Positions 1-9,806 of a stretch of DNA of 64,000 bases are shown one piece after another. Under the pieces are notes generated by a model. It had not been told where the DNA came from. It ran no database searches and saw only the letters and a program-made list of their open reading frames with translations. The DNA lies in assembly GCF_000735365.1 (NCBI RefSeq), contig NZ_JMPL01000009.1:1-64000 (forward strand). The letters run 5' to 3'. Position 1 is the stretch's first letter. The number at the start of each line of letters is the position of its first letter. This stretch comes from Kluyvera ascorbata ATCC 33433. Lineage in GTDB: Bacteria > Pseudomonadota > Gammaproteobacteria > Enterobacterales > Enterobacteriaceae. The position numbers and the translations under genes are program-made.

Positions 1-29
1 ACGATTTGATCCCCATCTTTAGCGTATTC

Positions 30-115
30 CCGGCGTCGCTGGCGCTTGGCCGGGCTACGTTTGTACTTGCCTGTAGCCCGGACGAGGTGCTACGCACCGA
101 CTCCGGGAAGGGCGC
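30..115. repeat. REP/BIME-like intergenic inverted repeat
   Basis: Two GC-rich arms face each other: one ends in CCGGGCTACG, the other begins GTAGCCCGGACGAGG and ends CGACTCCGGG. The same arm types recur at many intergenic positions in this window (near 8.7, 13.25, 20.56, 34.75, 58.5 and 58.8 kb), which marks a dispersed palindromic repeat rather than a gene. The K-12 lysT-valT tRNA cluster, which as I recall lies just upstream of nadA, is not visible in the first 240 bases. Confidence 0.75.
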
Positions 116-153
116 AAAATTCACCACGACTTTTTTCATAGAATCGGCTATCT

Positions 154-171
154 TGTTTAGCATATAAAACA
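154..171 (+). promoter_or_regulatory. Putative NadR operator upstream of nadA
   Basis: TGTTTA, six bases, then AAAACA. This matches the NadR box TGTTTA-N6-TAAACA with one mismatch. It lies about 70 bases before nadA, where NadR represses NAD synthesis genes when NAD is plentiful. Confidence 0.6.
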
Positions 172-243
172 TATTGCCGTGGTAACGGCGAATCTTCGCC
201 GAATAACCGTTTATTTCGTTAAGCCAGTAAAACGAGAAGCATG

Positions 244-1287
244 ATGAGCGTGATGTTTGATCCAGAAGCCGCAATTTACCCGTTCCCGCCGAAACCTGTC
301 CCGTTGAGTTTCGATGAGAAGCAATTTTACCGCGAGAAAATCAAGCGGTTGCTCAAGGAACGTGATGCCGTCATGGTGGCGCATTATTACACCGATCCTG
401 AAATCCAGCAGCTTGCGGAGGAGACCGGGGGCTGTATTTCTGATTCCCTGGAGATGGCACGTTTCGGAGCGAAGCATTCTGCCTCAACCCTTCTGGTCGC
501 TGGCGTTCGTTTTATGGGTGAAACGGCAAAAATCCTCAGCCCTGAAAAAACGGTTCTGATGCCAACGCTGAATGCCGAATGCTCTTTGGATCTCGGTTGT
601 CCGATTGAGGAGTTTAATGCCTTTTGCGATGCCCATCCAGACCGTACCGTGGTGGTCTATGCCAACACCTCGGCAGCGGTAAAAGCACGCGCCGACTGGG
701 TGGTCACCTCCAGCATCGCTGTCGAGCTGATTGAACACCTCGATAGCCTGGGAGAGAAAATCATCTGGGCACCGGACCGCCACCTTGGTCGCTATGTGCA
801 AAAACAGACCGGTGCCGATGTACTTTGCTGGCAGGGAGCATGTATCGTCCACGACGAATTTAAAACCCAGGCCTTAAGCCGAATGAAATCACTGTACCCG
901 CAGGCAGCGGTGCTGGTGCACCCGGAATCTCCACAGGCGATTGTAGATATGGCCGATGCCGTCGGTTCAACCAGTCAGCTGATTAATGCCGCCAAAACGC
1001 TACCGCATCAGCAACTTATCGTGGCAACCGATCGCGGTATTTTCTACAAAATGCAGCAGGCCGTGCCGGATAAAGAGCTGTTCGAAGCGCCGACCGCCGG
1101 TGAAGGGGCTACCTGTCGTACCTGCGCGCACTGCCCGTGGATGGCAATGAACGGCCTGAAGGCGATTGCTGAAAGTCTGGAGAACGGCGGGGCTGCCCAT
1201 GAAATTCACGTTGATGAACAGCTGCGCCAGGGCGCACTCGTTCCGCTGAACCGAATGCTGGATTTTGCGGCTACACTACGAGGATAA
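244..1287 (+). CDS. nadA: Quinolinate synthase A
   Basis: NadA condenses iminoaspartate with dihydroxyacetone phosphate to quinolinate, an early step of de novo NAD synthesis, in the cytoplasm with a [4Fe-4S] cluster. The protein is 347 residues, the K-12 length, and aligns throughout. Conserved features include HYYTDPEIQ near residue 47, the SLDLGCP cysteine near 113, the [12 protein letters not shown] cysteine near 200 and the [13 protein letters not shown] cluster near 291-300. Two adjacent ATGs (241, 244) are possible starts. I chose 244 because it gives the family start MSVMF and better spacing from the GAGAAG ribosome site. pnuC follows 23 bases later, so the two are probably cotranscribed under NadR. 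Confidence 0.96.
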   Translation: MSVMFDPEAAIYPFPPKPVPLSFDEKQFYREKIKRLLKERDAVMVAHYYTDPEIQQLAEETGGCISDSLEMARFGAKHSASTLLVAGVRFMGETAKILSPEKTVLMPTLNAECSLDLGCPIEEFNAFCDAHPDRTVVVYANTSAAVKARADWVVTSSIAVELIEHLDSLGEKIIWAPDRHLGRYVQKQTGADVLCWQGACIVHDEFKTQALSRMKSLYPQAAVLVHPESPQAIVDMADAVGSTSQLINAAKTLPHQQLIVATDRGIFYKMQQAVPDKELFEAPTAGEGATCRTCAHCPWMAMNGLKAIAESLENGGAAHEIHVDEQLRQGALVPLNRMLDFAATLRG

Positions 1288-1310
1288 ACCTCTAACGCGC
1301 TGGAGTTAAA

Positions 1311-2030
1311 ATGGATTTCTTTAGTACGCAAAATATTCTGGTTCATATACCGCTGGGTGCGGGAGGGTACGACCTCTCGTGGATAGAAGCAGTTGGGACG
1401 GTCGCCGGTCTGCTCTGCATCTGGCTGGCAAGCCTTGAAAAGATCGTGAACTACCTGTTTGGTCTGATAAACGTAACGCTGTTTGCGATTATCTTTTTCC
1501 AGATTCAGCTTTACGCTAGCTTGCTGCTTCAGCTGTTTTTCTTTGCCGCCAATCTGTACGGCTGGTACGCGTGGTCGCGGCAAACCAGTCAGAATGAGGC
1601 TGAGCTTCAGATTCGCTGGCTGCCGTTGCCAAAGGCGCTGAGCTGGCTGGCGGCATGTGTAGTGGCGATTGCGTTGATGACGCTCTACATCGACCCCGTT
1701 TTCGCCGTGCTTACGCGTGTTGCGGTCAACGTGATGCAGGCAATGGGCGTGAACGTGGTGATGCCGACGCTACAGCCGGATGCGTTCCCGTTCTGGGACT
1801 CCTGCATGATGGTACTGTCGATTGCGGCGATGGTGTTGATGACACGCAAATATGTCGAGAACTGGCTGCTTTGGGTCATCATCAACGTCATCAGCGTGGC
1901 GATTTTTGCCCTGCAGGGCGTTTATGCGATGGCGCTGGAATATCTGATCCTGACCTTCATTGCCCTGAACGGTAGCCGGATGTGGATGAATAGCGCACGT
2001 GAACGGGGTTCTCGCGCGCTGTCCCATTAG
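1311..2030 (+). CDS. pnuC: Nicotinamide riboside transporter PnuC
   Basis: An inner-membrane facilitator for nicotinamide riboside, 239 residues as in E. coli, with about seven to eight hydrophobic segments. PnuC family motifs are visible: a Trp-rich [15 protein letters not shown] stretch near 80-95 and the [13 protein letters not shown] segment near 185-197. It follows nadA closely, so synthesis and salvage of NAD precursors share one transcript. Its stop codon overlaps the convergent zitB stop by four bases. Confidence 0.96.
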   Translation: MDFFSTQNILVHIPLGAGGYDLSWIEAVGTVAGLLCIWLASLEKIVNYLFGLINVTLFAIIFFQIQLYASLLLQLFFFAANLYGWYAWSRQTSQNEAELQIRWLPLPKALSWLAACVVAIALMTLYIDPVFAVLTRVAVNVMQAMGVNVVMPTLQPDAFPFWDSCMMVLSIAAMVLMTRKYVENWLLWVIINVISVAIFALQGVYAMALEYLILTFIALNGSRMWMNSARERGSRALSH

Positions 2031-2971
2031 TGGTGGTGATGATGCCCGTGTTCGGAATGCGCCTCGTTAAGGTGGCATTCCGGGCCGTTACAGGGCTGGT
2101 ATTCCATCTGCACCGTCGCATGGTCTATCTGATAGTGTTCTTCAAGGAAATGATGAATACGGTCCAGCAGCGCATCGTGATCGTGCGGTGGCACGACCTG
2201 AACGTGCAGCGTCATCAAGGGTTTTTCGCCGACTAGCCAGACGTGCACGTGGTGAACATCGCGTACTTCCGGAAGCGAACGGCGCATATTGCGCTTTAAC
2301 GCGGCAACGTCAACCGACTGCGGTGCACCTTCCAGCAGTTCATTCATACTCTCTTTCAGCAATGACCAGGCGCTGCGCAGCACCAGGCAGGAGACCAGTA
2401 CCGACAGGATCGGGTCGATAGGCGTCCAGCCGGTAGTCATAATCACTACTGCCGCGATAATCGCGCCGACAGAACCGAGCAAGTCGCCCATGACGTGCAG
2501 CGCCGCAGCGCGCACGTTCAGGTTTTTCTCTTCACTGCCGCGATGCAAAATCCAGAAGGCCAGAATATTTGCCAGCAGGCCAGCGACAGCAATGGTCATC
2601 ATGGTGACGCCAGCGACCGGCTGCGGATGATAGAAGCGCTGCACGGCCTCCCAGACAATCAGGATGATGATAAACAGCAGGGCGATGGCGTTGACGAAGG
2701 CGGCGAGAGTGGTCAGGCGCAGCCAGCCAAAGGTATGACGCCCGCTCGGTGGCCGGTTGGCAAAGCGAACAGCCAGCAGCGCAAACAATAACGCGGCTGA
2801 ATCAGTCAGCATATGCCCGGCATCGGCGAGCAGCGCCAGCGATCCGGAGACAACCCCGCCAATCGCCTCGACGACCATAAAACCAGCGGTGACCCCAAAA
2901 GCCAGCAATAATCGACGGGCGTTGCCATCATTCTGCGTGGTGTGCGAGTGTGAATCATGCCTATGCGCCAT
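2027..2971 (-). CDS. zitB: Zinc efflux transporter ZitB (CDF family)
   Basis: A cation diffusion facilitator that exports Zn2+ across the inner membrane in exchange for protons. The protein has a His-rich N-terminus, six predicted membrane helices, the metal-site motif [11 protein letters not shown] near residue 47 with its partner HVMGDLLGS near 150, and a His-rich tail ending in several histidines. The start at 2971 gives [10 protein letters not shown], like the K-12 protein, and has an AAGG ribosome site nine bases upstream. An ATG three codons earlier lies right on that site. The gene is convergent with pnuC. K-12 ybgS, expected between zitB and aroG, is not seen. Confidence 0.94.
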   Translation of the reverse strand: MAHRHDSHSHTTQNDGNARRLLLAFGVTAGFMVVEAIGGVVSGSLALLADAGHMLTDSAALLFALLAVRFANRPPSGRHTFGWLRLTTLAAFVNAIALLFIIILIVWEAVQRFYHPQPVAGVTMMTIAVAGLLANILAFWILHRGSEEKNLNVRAAALHVMGDLLGSVGAIIAAVVIMTTGWTPIDPILSVLVSCLVLRSAWSLLKESMNELLEGAPQSVDVAALKRNMRRSLPEVRDVHHVHVWLVGEKPLMTLHVQVVPPHDHDALLDRIHHFLEEHYQIDHATVQMEYQPCNGPECHLNEAHSEHGHHHHH

Positions 2972-3216
2972 GACGCTCATCCTTCCCTATTTGAGTGTGA
3001 CTATCTGACATCATTGCAGATCTTTGCTTTTTCCGCACAGAAATAAGCAACGTAATCCCACGGGTAAAAATAGCGTCTAATGCGATAAGTGATATTGAAA
3101 TATATTGTTTTTAAATTAATTTGCAGATAATTATGTTTGTCATTACTGCTTAAACTCTAATTAATTGCTATTAAATTCTAGTTTGTAGGGTTTTTTTAGT
3201 CATTATCCGGCTAAAG

Positions 3217-3234
3217 TGTAAAAGCCAGTTTACA
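3217..3234 (+). promoter_or_regulatory. TyrR box upstream of aroG
   Basis: TGTAAA, six bases, TTTACA: an exact match to the strong TyrR box TGTAAA-N6-TTTACA. It lies about 70 bases before aroG, consistent with TyrR plus phenylalanine repressing this DAHP synthase. The rest of the 333-base zitB-aroG gap is AT-rich promoter sequence with no visible gene. Confidence 0.85.
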
Positions 3235-3304
3235 CTTTTTGGCTGACGATATAGATTGAAGGGATTGCACCCAATTGTATAAGTATGGCAACACTGGAAC
3301 AGTC

Positions 3305-4357
3305 ATGAATTATCAGAACGACGATTTACGCATTAAAGAGATCAACGAGTTATTACCTCCTGTAGCGCTCCTTGAAAAATTCCCAGCCACCGAGAATGCC
3401 GCCAATACGGTGTCTCATGCCCGCAAAGCGATCCATCAGATCCTGAAAGGTGAAGACGATCGTCTGCTGGTAGTGATTGGTCCTTGCTCTATTCACGATC
3501 CGGTTGCTGCCAAAGAGTACGCGCAGCGCCTGCTGAAAATTCGCGAAGAGCTGCAGGGTGAGCTGGAAATCGTTATGCGCGTCTACTTTGAAAAGCCGCG
3601 TACCACCGTTGGCTGGAAAGGGCTGATTAACGATCCGCATATGGATAACAGCTTCCAGATTAACGATGGCCTGCGTATCGCGCGTAAGCTGCTGCTTGAT
3701 ATTAACGACACTGGTCTGCCAGCAGCGGGCGAGTTCCTGGATATGATCACCCCGCAGTACCTGGCTGACCTGATGAGCTGGGGCGCGATTGGCGCGCGTA
3801 CCACGGAATCTCAGGTTCACCGTGAGCTGGCTTCCGGCCTCTCTTGCCCGGTCGGTTTCAAAAACGGTACTGATGGCACGATTAAAGTAGCCATTGATGC
3901 CATCAATGCTGCCGGTGCGCCGCACTGTTTCCTGTCGGTTACCAAATGGGGTCACTCTGCGATTGTAAACACCAGCGGTAACGGCGATTGCCATATCATC
4001 CTGCGCGGTGGTAAAGAGCCAAACTATAGCGCTTCCCATGTGGCGGCGGTGAAAGAGGGTCTGGCGAAAGCAGGCCTCCCGGCACAAATCATGATTGATT
4101 TCAGCCACGCTAACTCCAGCAAGCAGTTCAAAAAGCAGATGGAAGTGGGCGCTGACGTTTGCAAACAGATTGCCAACGGCGAGAAAGCGATTATGGGCGT
4201 GATGATTGAAAGCCATCTGGTAGAAGGCAATCAGAACCCAGATAGCGGCGAGCCGCTGGTGTATGGCAAAAGCATCACCGATGCGTGCATTAACTGGGAA
4301 GATACCGACGTTGTACTGCGCCAACTGGCGAATGCAGTCAAGGCTCGACGCAGCTAA
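3305..4357 (+). CDS. aroG: Phe-sensitive DAHP synthase AroG
   Basis: Condenses phosphoenolpyruvate and erythrose 4-phosphate to DAHP, the first step of aromatic amino acid synthesis. The protein is 350 residues from MNYQNDDLRIKEI, the K-12 length. Visible class-I DAHP synthase motifs include LLVVIGPCSIHDP near 57, VYFEKPRTTVGWKG near 90-105 and GARTTESQVHRE near 160. An in-frame extension to 3275 gives ten residues not found in the family and would run into the promoter, so I used 3305. A perfect TyrR box lies upstream and a rho-independent terminator follows. Confidence 0.97.
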   Translation: MNYQNDDLRIKEINELLPPVALLEKFPATENAANTVSHARKAIHQILKGEDDRLLVVIGPCSIHDPVAAKEYAQRLLKIREELQGELEIVMRVYFEKPRTTVGWKGLINDPHMDNSFQINDGLRIARKLLLDINDTGLPAAGEFLDMITPQYLADLMSWGAIGARTTESQVHRELASGLSCPVGFKNGTDGTIKVAIDAINAAGAPHCFLSVTKWGHSAIVNTSGNGDCHIILRGGKEPNYSASHVAAVKEGLAKAGLPAQIMIDFSHANSSKQFKKQMEVGADVCKQIANGEKAIMGVMIESHLVEGNQNPDSGEPLVYGKSITDACINWEDTDVVLRQLANAVKARRS

Positions 4358-4378
4358 TTCCTTACCTCATTTCGTCTT

Positions 4379-4409
4379 AAAACCGGCTAACCATGCCGGT
4401 TTTTTTATA
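4379..4409 (+). terminator. Terminator of aroG
   Basis: AACCGGC, seven-base loop, GCCGGTT, then a run of T. A rho-independent terminator shortly after the aroG stop. It separates aroG from the following iron genes. Confidence 0.85.
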
Positions 4410-4531
4410 TAAAAACCTCGTAATCATAAAGGGTTATCTCAAGCCCTTAAAAGTTTTGAAATGATTGAGATCAAATTTACACATACATATCGATCGTAAT
4501 ATAAATATTTACATAACGATTGATAATACAA

Positions 4532-6700
4532 ATGAATAAACCTACCCAATTGGCAACGCTGTTGCCGCTACTTATCACTCTGGCGCCGCAAAGCGCGCAT
4601 GCTAAATCTTCTACCGAAGACACCATGGTGGTGACCAGCCAGCCCGAAGCCGATACTACGCACGCGGCTTCCGGCGCGGGATTTAAAACTAACGATATCG
4701 ATGTGGGCCCGCTCGGCACCAAATCCTGGGTTGATACGCCTTATTCCAGCACCACCGTCACCAAAGAGATGATCGAAAACCAGCAGGCGCAAAGCGTCAG
4801 CGAACTTCTCAAATACTCACCCAGTACGCAAATGCAGGCGCGCGGCGGCATGGACGTTGGACGTCCGCAGAGCCGCGGCATGCAAGGCAGCGTGGTGGCG
4901 AACAGTCGCCTGGATGGGCTGAACATTGTCTCTACGACGGCATTCCCGGTGGAAATGCTGGAGCGATTGGATGTGCTTAACAGCCTGACAGGTGCGCTTT
5001 ATGGTCCGGCGAGCCCTGCGGGTCAGTTTAATTTTGTGGCGAAACGCCCAACGGAAGAAACGCTGCGAAAAGTGACCTTAGGTTATCAAAGCCGCAGCGC
5101 GTTCACCGGCCACGTTGACCTGGGTGGACACATTGATGATGAGCATCGTTTCGGCTATCGCGTCAACGTGCTGAATCAGGAAGGTGAGGGGAACCTGGAT
5201 GACAGTACGCTGCGCCGTAAGCTGCTTTCCGTTGCCTTCGACTGGAATATTCAGCCTGGCACGCAGCTACAGCTCGATGCCAGCCACTATGAATTTATCC
5301 AGAAAGGTTATCCAGGAAGCTTCAGCTATGGTCCCGGCATTAAACTGCCTTCCGCGCCGAATCCAAAAGATAAGAACCTGGCGTTGCATACCGCCGGTAA
5401 CGATCTGACGACCGATACCATCAGTACTCGACTCATTCACTATTTCAATGATGACTGGTCTGTGAACGCCGGAGTGGGCTGGCAGCAGGCGGATCGCGCC
5501 ATGCGCAGCGTGTCGAACAAAATCATCAACAACAACGGCGATATTAGCCGCTCGATGAAAGACTCTACGGCCGCCGGACGTTTTCGCGTGCTGAGTAATA
5601 CGGTAGCGCTGAACGGGCATGTGGATACCGGTTCTATCGGGCATGATGTTGCGCTCTCGACGACGGGCTACGTATGGTCACTGTACAGCGCAAAAGGCAC
5701 CGGGTCGTCATACAGTTGGGGAACCACCAACATGTATAACCCTTCCTCAATGGAAGAGCTGGGTGATGGGAAAATTCGTACCAGCGGCGATCGCTATAAA
5801 TCCAGCGTAAACACGCAGCAGAGCATCACTCTGGGCGATACGGTCACCTTTACGCCGAAGTGGTCTGCGATGTTCTACCTTAGCCAGAGCTGGATTCAGG
5901 CGCAGAACTACAATAAAAGCGGTAGCAAAACCAGTCAGGTTGATGAGAATGGCCTGAGCCCTAACGCCGCGATTATGTACAAAATCACGCCGAACGTGAT
6001 GAGCTACATCAGCTATGCTGAATCGCTGGAACAGGGCGGCACTGCGCCGACGGATAGCGGGGTGAAAAACGCTGGTCAGACGCTCGATCCTTACCGTAGC
6101 AAGCAGTACGAAATGGGTCTGAAGGCCGATGTCTCCGGGATGAACCTGGGTGCGGCGCTGTTCCGTCTTGAACGCCCGTTTGCTTATGTTGACCCGACGG
6201 AAAATGTCTATAAAGAGCAAGGTAATCAGGTCAATAACGGGCTTGAGCTGACGGCTTCCGGCAACGTTTGGCAGGGGCTGAATATCTACAGCGGTGTGAC
6301 CTTCCTTAATCCAAAACTGAAAGATACCGTTAGCAGCGCGACCAGTGATAAACAGGTTGTTGGGGTGCCTAAAGTGCAGGCTAACCTGCTGGCAGAGTAC
6401 AGCCTGCCATCGATGCCTGAATGGGTGTACAGCGCGAACGTGCACTATACCGGTAAGCGCGCCGCCAACGATACCAATACCGCCTGGGCCAGCAGCTATA
6501 CAACCTGGGATTTAGGCACTCGATATACCACTAAAATCAGCAACGTACCGACCACCTTCCGCGTAGTGGTCAATAACGTGTTTGATAAGCATTATTGGGC
6601 GTCTATTTTCCCATCAGGTACCGATGGCGATAACGGTTCCCCAAGCGCCTTTATCGGTAGCGGCCGTGAAGTTCGCGCATCCGTAACGCTGGACTTCTAA
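4532..6700 (+). CDS. TonB-dependent siderophore receptor
   Basis: An outer-membrane ferric-siderophore receptor of 722 residues. A signal peptide ends at about residue 24 (QSAHA), followed by a TonB-box-like DTMVVTS near 30-36. The plug domain spans about 50-170 (SELLKYSPSTQMQARGG, then RLDVLNSLTGALYGPASPAGQFNF), followed by a 22-strand barrel ending in the aromatic C-terminus VTLDF. It resembles the FhuA/ferrichrome type more than catecholate receptors such as Fiu in this window, but the ligand cannot be read from sequence. It is absent from this place in K-12, where aroG and gpmA are neighbours. It begins at ATG 4532; an upstream TTG is unlikely. The next gene starts 11 bases after its stop. 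Confidence 0.9.
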   Translation: MNKPTQLATLLPLLITLAPQSAHAKSSTEDTMVVTSQPEADTTHAASGAGFKTNDIDVGPLGTKSWVDTPYSSTTVTKEMIENQQAQSVSELLKYSPSTQMQARGGMDVGRPQSRGMQGSVVANSRLDGLNIVSTTAFPVEMLERLDVLNSLTGALYGPASPAGQFNFVAKRPTEETLRKVTLGYQSRSAFTGHVDLGGHIDDEHRFGYRVNVLNQEGEGNLDDSTLRRKLLSVAFDWNIQPGTQLQLDASHYEFIQKGYPGSFSYGPGIKLPSAPNPKDKNLALHTAGNDLTTDTISTRLIHYFNDDWSVNAGVGWQQADRAMRSVSNKIINNNGDISRSMKDSTAAGRFRVLSNTVALNGHVDTGSIGHDVALSTTGYVWSLYSAKGTGSSYSWGTTNMYNPSSMEELGDGKIRTSGDRYKSSVNTQQSITLGDTVTFTPKWSAMFYLSQSWIQAQNYNKSGSKTSQVDENGLSPNAAIMYKITPNVMSYISYAESLEQGGTAPTDSGVKNAGQTLDPYRSKQYEMGLKADVSGMNLGAALFRLERPFAYVDPTENVYKEQGNQVNNGLELTASGNVWQGLNIYSGVTFLNPKLKDTVSSATSDKQVVGVPKVQANLLAEYSLPSMPEWVYSANVHYTGKRAANDTNTAWASSYTTWDLGTRYTTKISNVPTTFRVVVNNVFDKHYWASIFPSGTDGDNGSPSAFIGSGREVRASVTLDF

Positions 6701-6711
6701 AGGAAAATGGC

Positions 6712-7698
6712 ATGACGATAAGTCATCTTATCCCCGCGCTAGCCTGGCTGGTGGCGGGGAGCCTGTTTGCTGCCACGCCGCAAAGTGATGTTCGCATTGT
6801 CTCGCCGTGGCCAGCGCAAAACACCATCATCGCCATGTTGGGCTACGGCGATAATATTGTCGGGACCTCCCAGGTTGCCAAACGGATCCCGCTCTTTCGC
6901 CAAAGCCTACCGCGGATTGACGATGTACCGGTGGTGAGCGTCAACAATGGGCATGAACTGAATCCTGAACGCATTCTTTCGCTTCGCACTCAGCTCCTGT
7001 TCGTGCCGAAATCAATGAGTATTCCTCGCCAATCCCTACTGGAAGGCGCGGGGGTTCGCATATTGGCCTTTGAGGCGAATTCGATGGCGGCGCTCACCGA
7101 GAGGGTACAGAAAACGGCAGATGTGCTGGGGCCAGATGCCCAGGAAAAAGCCGCGCGCTATCAGCACTATTTTGACCATAACGTTGCGCTGGTGGCCTCA
7201 CGACTGAAAGACCTGCCGGATAATGAGCGACGCGCGGTGTATCACAGTATGGGCAACGCGCTGACCACCACCGGTAAACCGTCGTTAAATCAGGACTGGA
7301 TGGACCTTGCCGGTGCCCGTAACGTGGCTGAAAACTGGTTTGCGGCTAAACCTAATCGTGCCGGTGAAGTCTCACTGGAACAGATTCTGGCGGCTAATCC
7401 GGCGGTTATCGTTGCCATGAATAAACGCGATGCCGATGAAATGATGACGTCGCCACAGTGGGCTCAGGTTGATGCGGTGATTCACCATCGGGTGTACGTG
7501 AACCCTAAAGGGATGTTCTGGTGGTGTCGGGAGACGAGCGAAGAGGCGTTACAGTTCCTGTGGTTGGCAAAAACGCTTTATCCTCAGCGATTTACCGACG
7601 TGGATATGCGCCAGGAAACGCGACGCTTTTATCAGACGTTTTTTGCACTCTCGCTTAGCGACGCGCAGATTGACGAGATACTCAATCCGTCAAAATAG
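6712..7698 (+). CDS. Periplasmic iron-siderophore binding protein (TroA/FecB-like)
   Basis: A 328-residue class-III periplasmic binding protein. It has a cleavable signal peptide of about 20 residues (AGSLFA) and no lipobox. Two lobes are recognisable: IVSPWPAQNTIIAMLGYGDNIVGTSQ at the start of the mature protein and LEQILAANPAVIVAMNKRD near 225-245. The fold and operon position after a TonB-dependent receptor suggest it takes the same iron complex across the periplasm. No permease or ATPase gene is adjacent, so it must share an inner-membrane transporter encoded elsewhere. Substrate unknown. A vitamin B12-type ligand is less likely but not excluded. Confidence 0.8.
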   Translation: MTISHLIPALAWLVAGSLFAATPQSDVRIVSPWPAQNTIIAMLGYGDNIVGTSQVAKRIPLFRQSLPRIDDVPVVSVNNGHELNPERILSLRTQLLFVPKSMSIPRQSLLEGAGVRILAFEANSMAALTERVQKTADVLGPDAQEKAARYQHYFDHNVALVASRLKDLPDNERRAVYHSMGNALTTTGKPSLNQDWMDLAGARNVAENWFAAKPNRAGEVSLEQILAANPAVIVAMNKRDADEMMTSPQWAQVDAVIHHRVYVNPKGMFWWCRETSEEALQFLWLAKTLYPQRFTDVDMRQETRRFYQTFFALSLSDAQIDEILNPSK

Positions 7699-7702
7699 AG
7701 GA

Positions 7703-7732
7703 AATGCCGGATAGCGAAAACTATCCGGCATT
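7703..7732. terminator. Hairpin between binding-protein gene and gpmA
   Basis: A perfect 12-bp stem (AATGCCGGATAG / CTATCCGGCATT) with a six-base loop lies between two convergent genes. The position fits a shared terminator, but neither side has a long T run. Confidence 0.6.
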
Positions 7733-7738
7733 GGTGTA

Positions 7739-8491
7739 TTACTTCGCTTTACCCTGGTTCGCTACGGCAGCTGCTTTCGCAGCGATTTCGTCAGCGTTAC
7801 CCAGATAGTAATGTTTGATTGGCTTGAAGTTCTCGTCGAACTCATACACCAGCGGTACGCCGGTTGGGATGTTCAGTTCGAGGATTTCGTCTTCGCCCAT
7901 GTTGTCCAGGTATTTCACCAGTGCACGCAGGGAGTTACCGTGAGCGGCGATGATCACGCGCTCACCGCTTTTCAGGCGTGGCAGAATGGTTTCGTTCCAG
8001 TAAGGGACGACGCGTTCGATGGTCAGCGCCAGGCTTTCGGTGGTTGGCAGCTCTTTATCGGTCAGCTTCGCGTAACGCGGGTCGTGGCCCGGGTAGCGCT
8101 CGTCATCTTTGGTCAGCTCTGGTGGGGTTACCGCGAAGCCACGGCGCCACTGTTTAACCTGCTCGTCACCGTATTTTTCAGCGGTTTCAGCTTTGTTCAG
8201 ACCCTGCAGCGCACCGTAGTGACGCTCGTTCAGCTTCCAGGATTTCTCAACCGGCAGCCAGGCCTGATCCAGTTCATCCAGCACGTTCCACAGAGTGTGG
8301 ATGGCACGTTTCAGCACGGAGGTATAAGCAAAATCAAAGCTGAAGCCTTCAGCCTTCAGCAGTTTACCTGCCGCTTTTGCTTCGCTAACGCCTTTCTCAG
8401 ACAGATCAACGTCGTACCAACCGGTAAAGCGGTTTTCGTTGTTCCACTGACTTTCACCGTGACGAACCAGTACCAGCTTAGTTACAGCCAT
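7739..8491 (-). CDS. gpmA: 2,3-bisphosphoglycerate-dependent phosphoglycerate mutase
   Basis: Interconverts 3- and 2-phosphoglycerate in glycolysis. The protein is 250 residues and near identical to E. coli GpmA. The catalytic phospho-histidine motif [10 protein letters not shown] lies near residue 11, and the second active-site histidine is in [13 protein letters not shown] near 184. The start at 8491 gives [13 protein letters not shown]; an ATG five codons upstream would add residues not in the family. A Fur-type site lies upstream, in line with iron control of gpmA in E. coli. Confidence 0.97.
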   Translation of the reverse strand: MAVTKLVLVRHGESQWNNENRFTGWYDVDLSEKGVSEAKAAGKLLKAEGFSFDFAYTSVLKRAIHTLWNVLDELDQAWLPVEKSWKLNERHYGALQGLNKAETAEKYGDEQVKQWRRGFAVTPPELTKDDERYPGHDPRYAKLTDKELPTTESLALTIERVVPYWNETILPRLKSGERVIIAAHGNSLRALVKYLDNMGEDEILELNIPTGVPLVYEFDENFKPIKHYYLGNADEIAAKAAAVANQGKAK

Positions 8492-8518
8492 ACTCTCACT
8501 CCTCAAGCTTTATTGAAT

Positions 8519-8537
8519 GATAACAATTCTCATTATA
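8519..8537 (-). promoter_or_regulatory. Putative Fur box upstream of gpmA
   Basis: Read on the minus strand, this 19-base stretch (tATAATGAGAATTGTTATC) matches the Fur consensus GATAATGATAATCATTATC at 15 of 19 positions by eye. It begins 28 bases upstream of the gpmA start codon. Confidence 0.65.
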
Positions 8538-8696
8538 TTGCCGCGATAGGCTCGACGGCAACGCTTATGCATAACCATAGCGAAAATAGTGCTCCAGTGT
8601 AAGGTGCATGTGAATCAGGCGTTATGATTTTGTCTTTGCGTGGCGCAATTTTCAGCGATGTGCCTAAAACTTCGTCGAGAGAGTGGGGAAATACCC

Positions 8697-8755
8697 AGCG
8701 TCGCTTCGCTCGGCCGGGCTACGCGTAGGCCGGATAAGCGAAGCGCCACCCGGCA
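8697..8755. repeat. REP/BIME-like inverted repeat
   Basis: Two arms, GCGTCGCTTCGCTCGGCCGG and a mirrored CCGGATAAGCGAAGCGCC, make an imperfect inverted repeat between gpmA and galM. It belongs to the same repeat type as at 30-115. Confidence 0.75.
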
Positions 8756-8765
8756 AAACGTAATA

Positions 8766-9806
8766 TTACAACGCGGTAAACTGATATTCCGTCAGGCTGA
8801 CATACTCATCGCCTGGGCGCAGCACGCAGTCCGGCTGCGGCCACTCTGGATGGTTCGGGCTATCCGGCAGGAACTCGCTTTCTAGCGCCAGACCTTGCCA
8901 GGCGGCGTAAGGCTGCGGGCTACGGGATAACGTGCCGTCCAGATAGTTACCGGAATAGAACTGAATTGCCGGTGCGGAGGTATAAACCGCCATCTGTAGC
9001 TTTTCATCTTCAGACCAAACGTTGGCGACCACTTTACTGGCATCGCCTTTTGCCTGAAGCAGGAAAGCATGATCGTAGCCTTTCACTTTCTTCTGGTCAT
9101 CGTCGCTTAGGAAATCCTGCGCCACGGTTTTCGGTTCACGGAAATCGAAGCTGGTGTTCGCAACATCTTTCAGCCCATCGTGCGGGATCCCACTCTCATC
9201 AACCGGCAGATAAGCATCCGCCAGCAGCTGCAGCTTGTGATTACGCACATCGGTCTGATTGCCGTCGAGGTTGAAATAGACGTGGTTTGTCAGGTTCACC
9301 GGACAGGCTTTATCGACGCTTGCGCGGTATTCAATCGAAATACGATTATCCTCGGTGAGGCGATAGGTCGCCTTTGCCTGAAGCTCGCCCGGATAGCCCT
9401 GGTCGCCGTCAGGTGAGGTGAGGATGAAAACGGCCTCCGTTGGGTTCTGAGAGGCAATCGCCCAGCGGCGCTTGTCAAAGCCTTCAGGACCGCCGTGCAG
9501 CTGATGCTGACCCTGGCTTGGCGCAAGCTCGACCGTCTTCCCGTCCAGCGTATAGCGGCTGTTGGCGATACGGTTAGCATAGCGGCCAATAGACGCGCCG
9601 AGGAACGCCGCCTGCTCGGTATACTGTTCCGGCGACGCACAGCCCAGCAGCGCTTCGCGCACGCTGCCGTCTTTCATCGGAATGCGCGCAGACAAAAGCG
9701 TGGCGCCCCAATCCATTAACGTCACCACCACGCCATTGGCGTTGCGTAACGTAATCACTCGGTACGGCTGGCCATCTGCGGCCAGCGCTGGCGTTTCTCT
9801 TAGCAC
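8766..9806 (-). CDS. galM: Galactose mutarotase (aldose 1-epimerase)
   Basis: Interconverts beta- and alpha-galactose so that GalK can act. The protein is 346 residues, the K-12 length. It shows the conserved [12 protein letters not shown] stretch near 80 with its arginine, and [11 protein letters not shown] near 175, which carries a catalytic histidine. [19 protein letters not shown] near 305-325 carries the catalytic glutamate. It is the last gene of galETKM and overlaps the galK stop by seven bases, which suggests translational coupling. A REP-like element follows. Confidence 0.97.
   Translation of the reverse strand: MLRETPALAADGQPYRVITLRNANGVVVTLMDWGATLLSARIPMKDGSVREALLGCASPEQYTEQAAFLGASIGRYANRIANSRYTLDGKTVELAPSQGQHQLHGGPEGFDKRRWAIASQNPTEAVFILTSPDGDQGYPGELQAKATYRLTEDNRISIEYRASVDKACPVNLTNHVYFNLDGNQTDVRNHKLQLLADAYLPVDESGIPHDGLKDVANTSFDFREPKTVAQDFLSDDDQKKVKGYDHAFLLQAKGDASKVVANVWSEDEKLQMAVYTSAPAIQFYSGNYLDGTLSRSPQPYAAWQGLALESEFLPDSPNHPEWPQPDCVLRPGDEYVSLTEYQFTAL

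Noticed and set aside
1-240. tRNA genes of the lysT-valT cluster
   Set aside because: No cloverleaf or CCA-ending tRNA sequence is visible. The sequence is repeat plus promoter.
3353-4324. A 323-codon open frame on the minus strand inside aroG
   Set aside because: It is exactly antisense to aroG, whose protein is near identical to the E. coli enzyme. The antisense product has no recognisable motif.
4403-4531. Fur box before the TonB-dependent receptor
   Set aside because: The best stretch (around 4512-4530) matches only about 10 of 19 consensus bases, which is expected by chance in AT-rich DNA.
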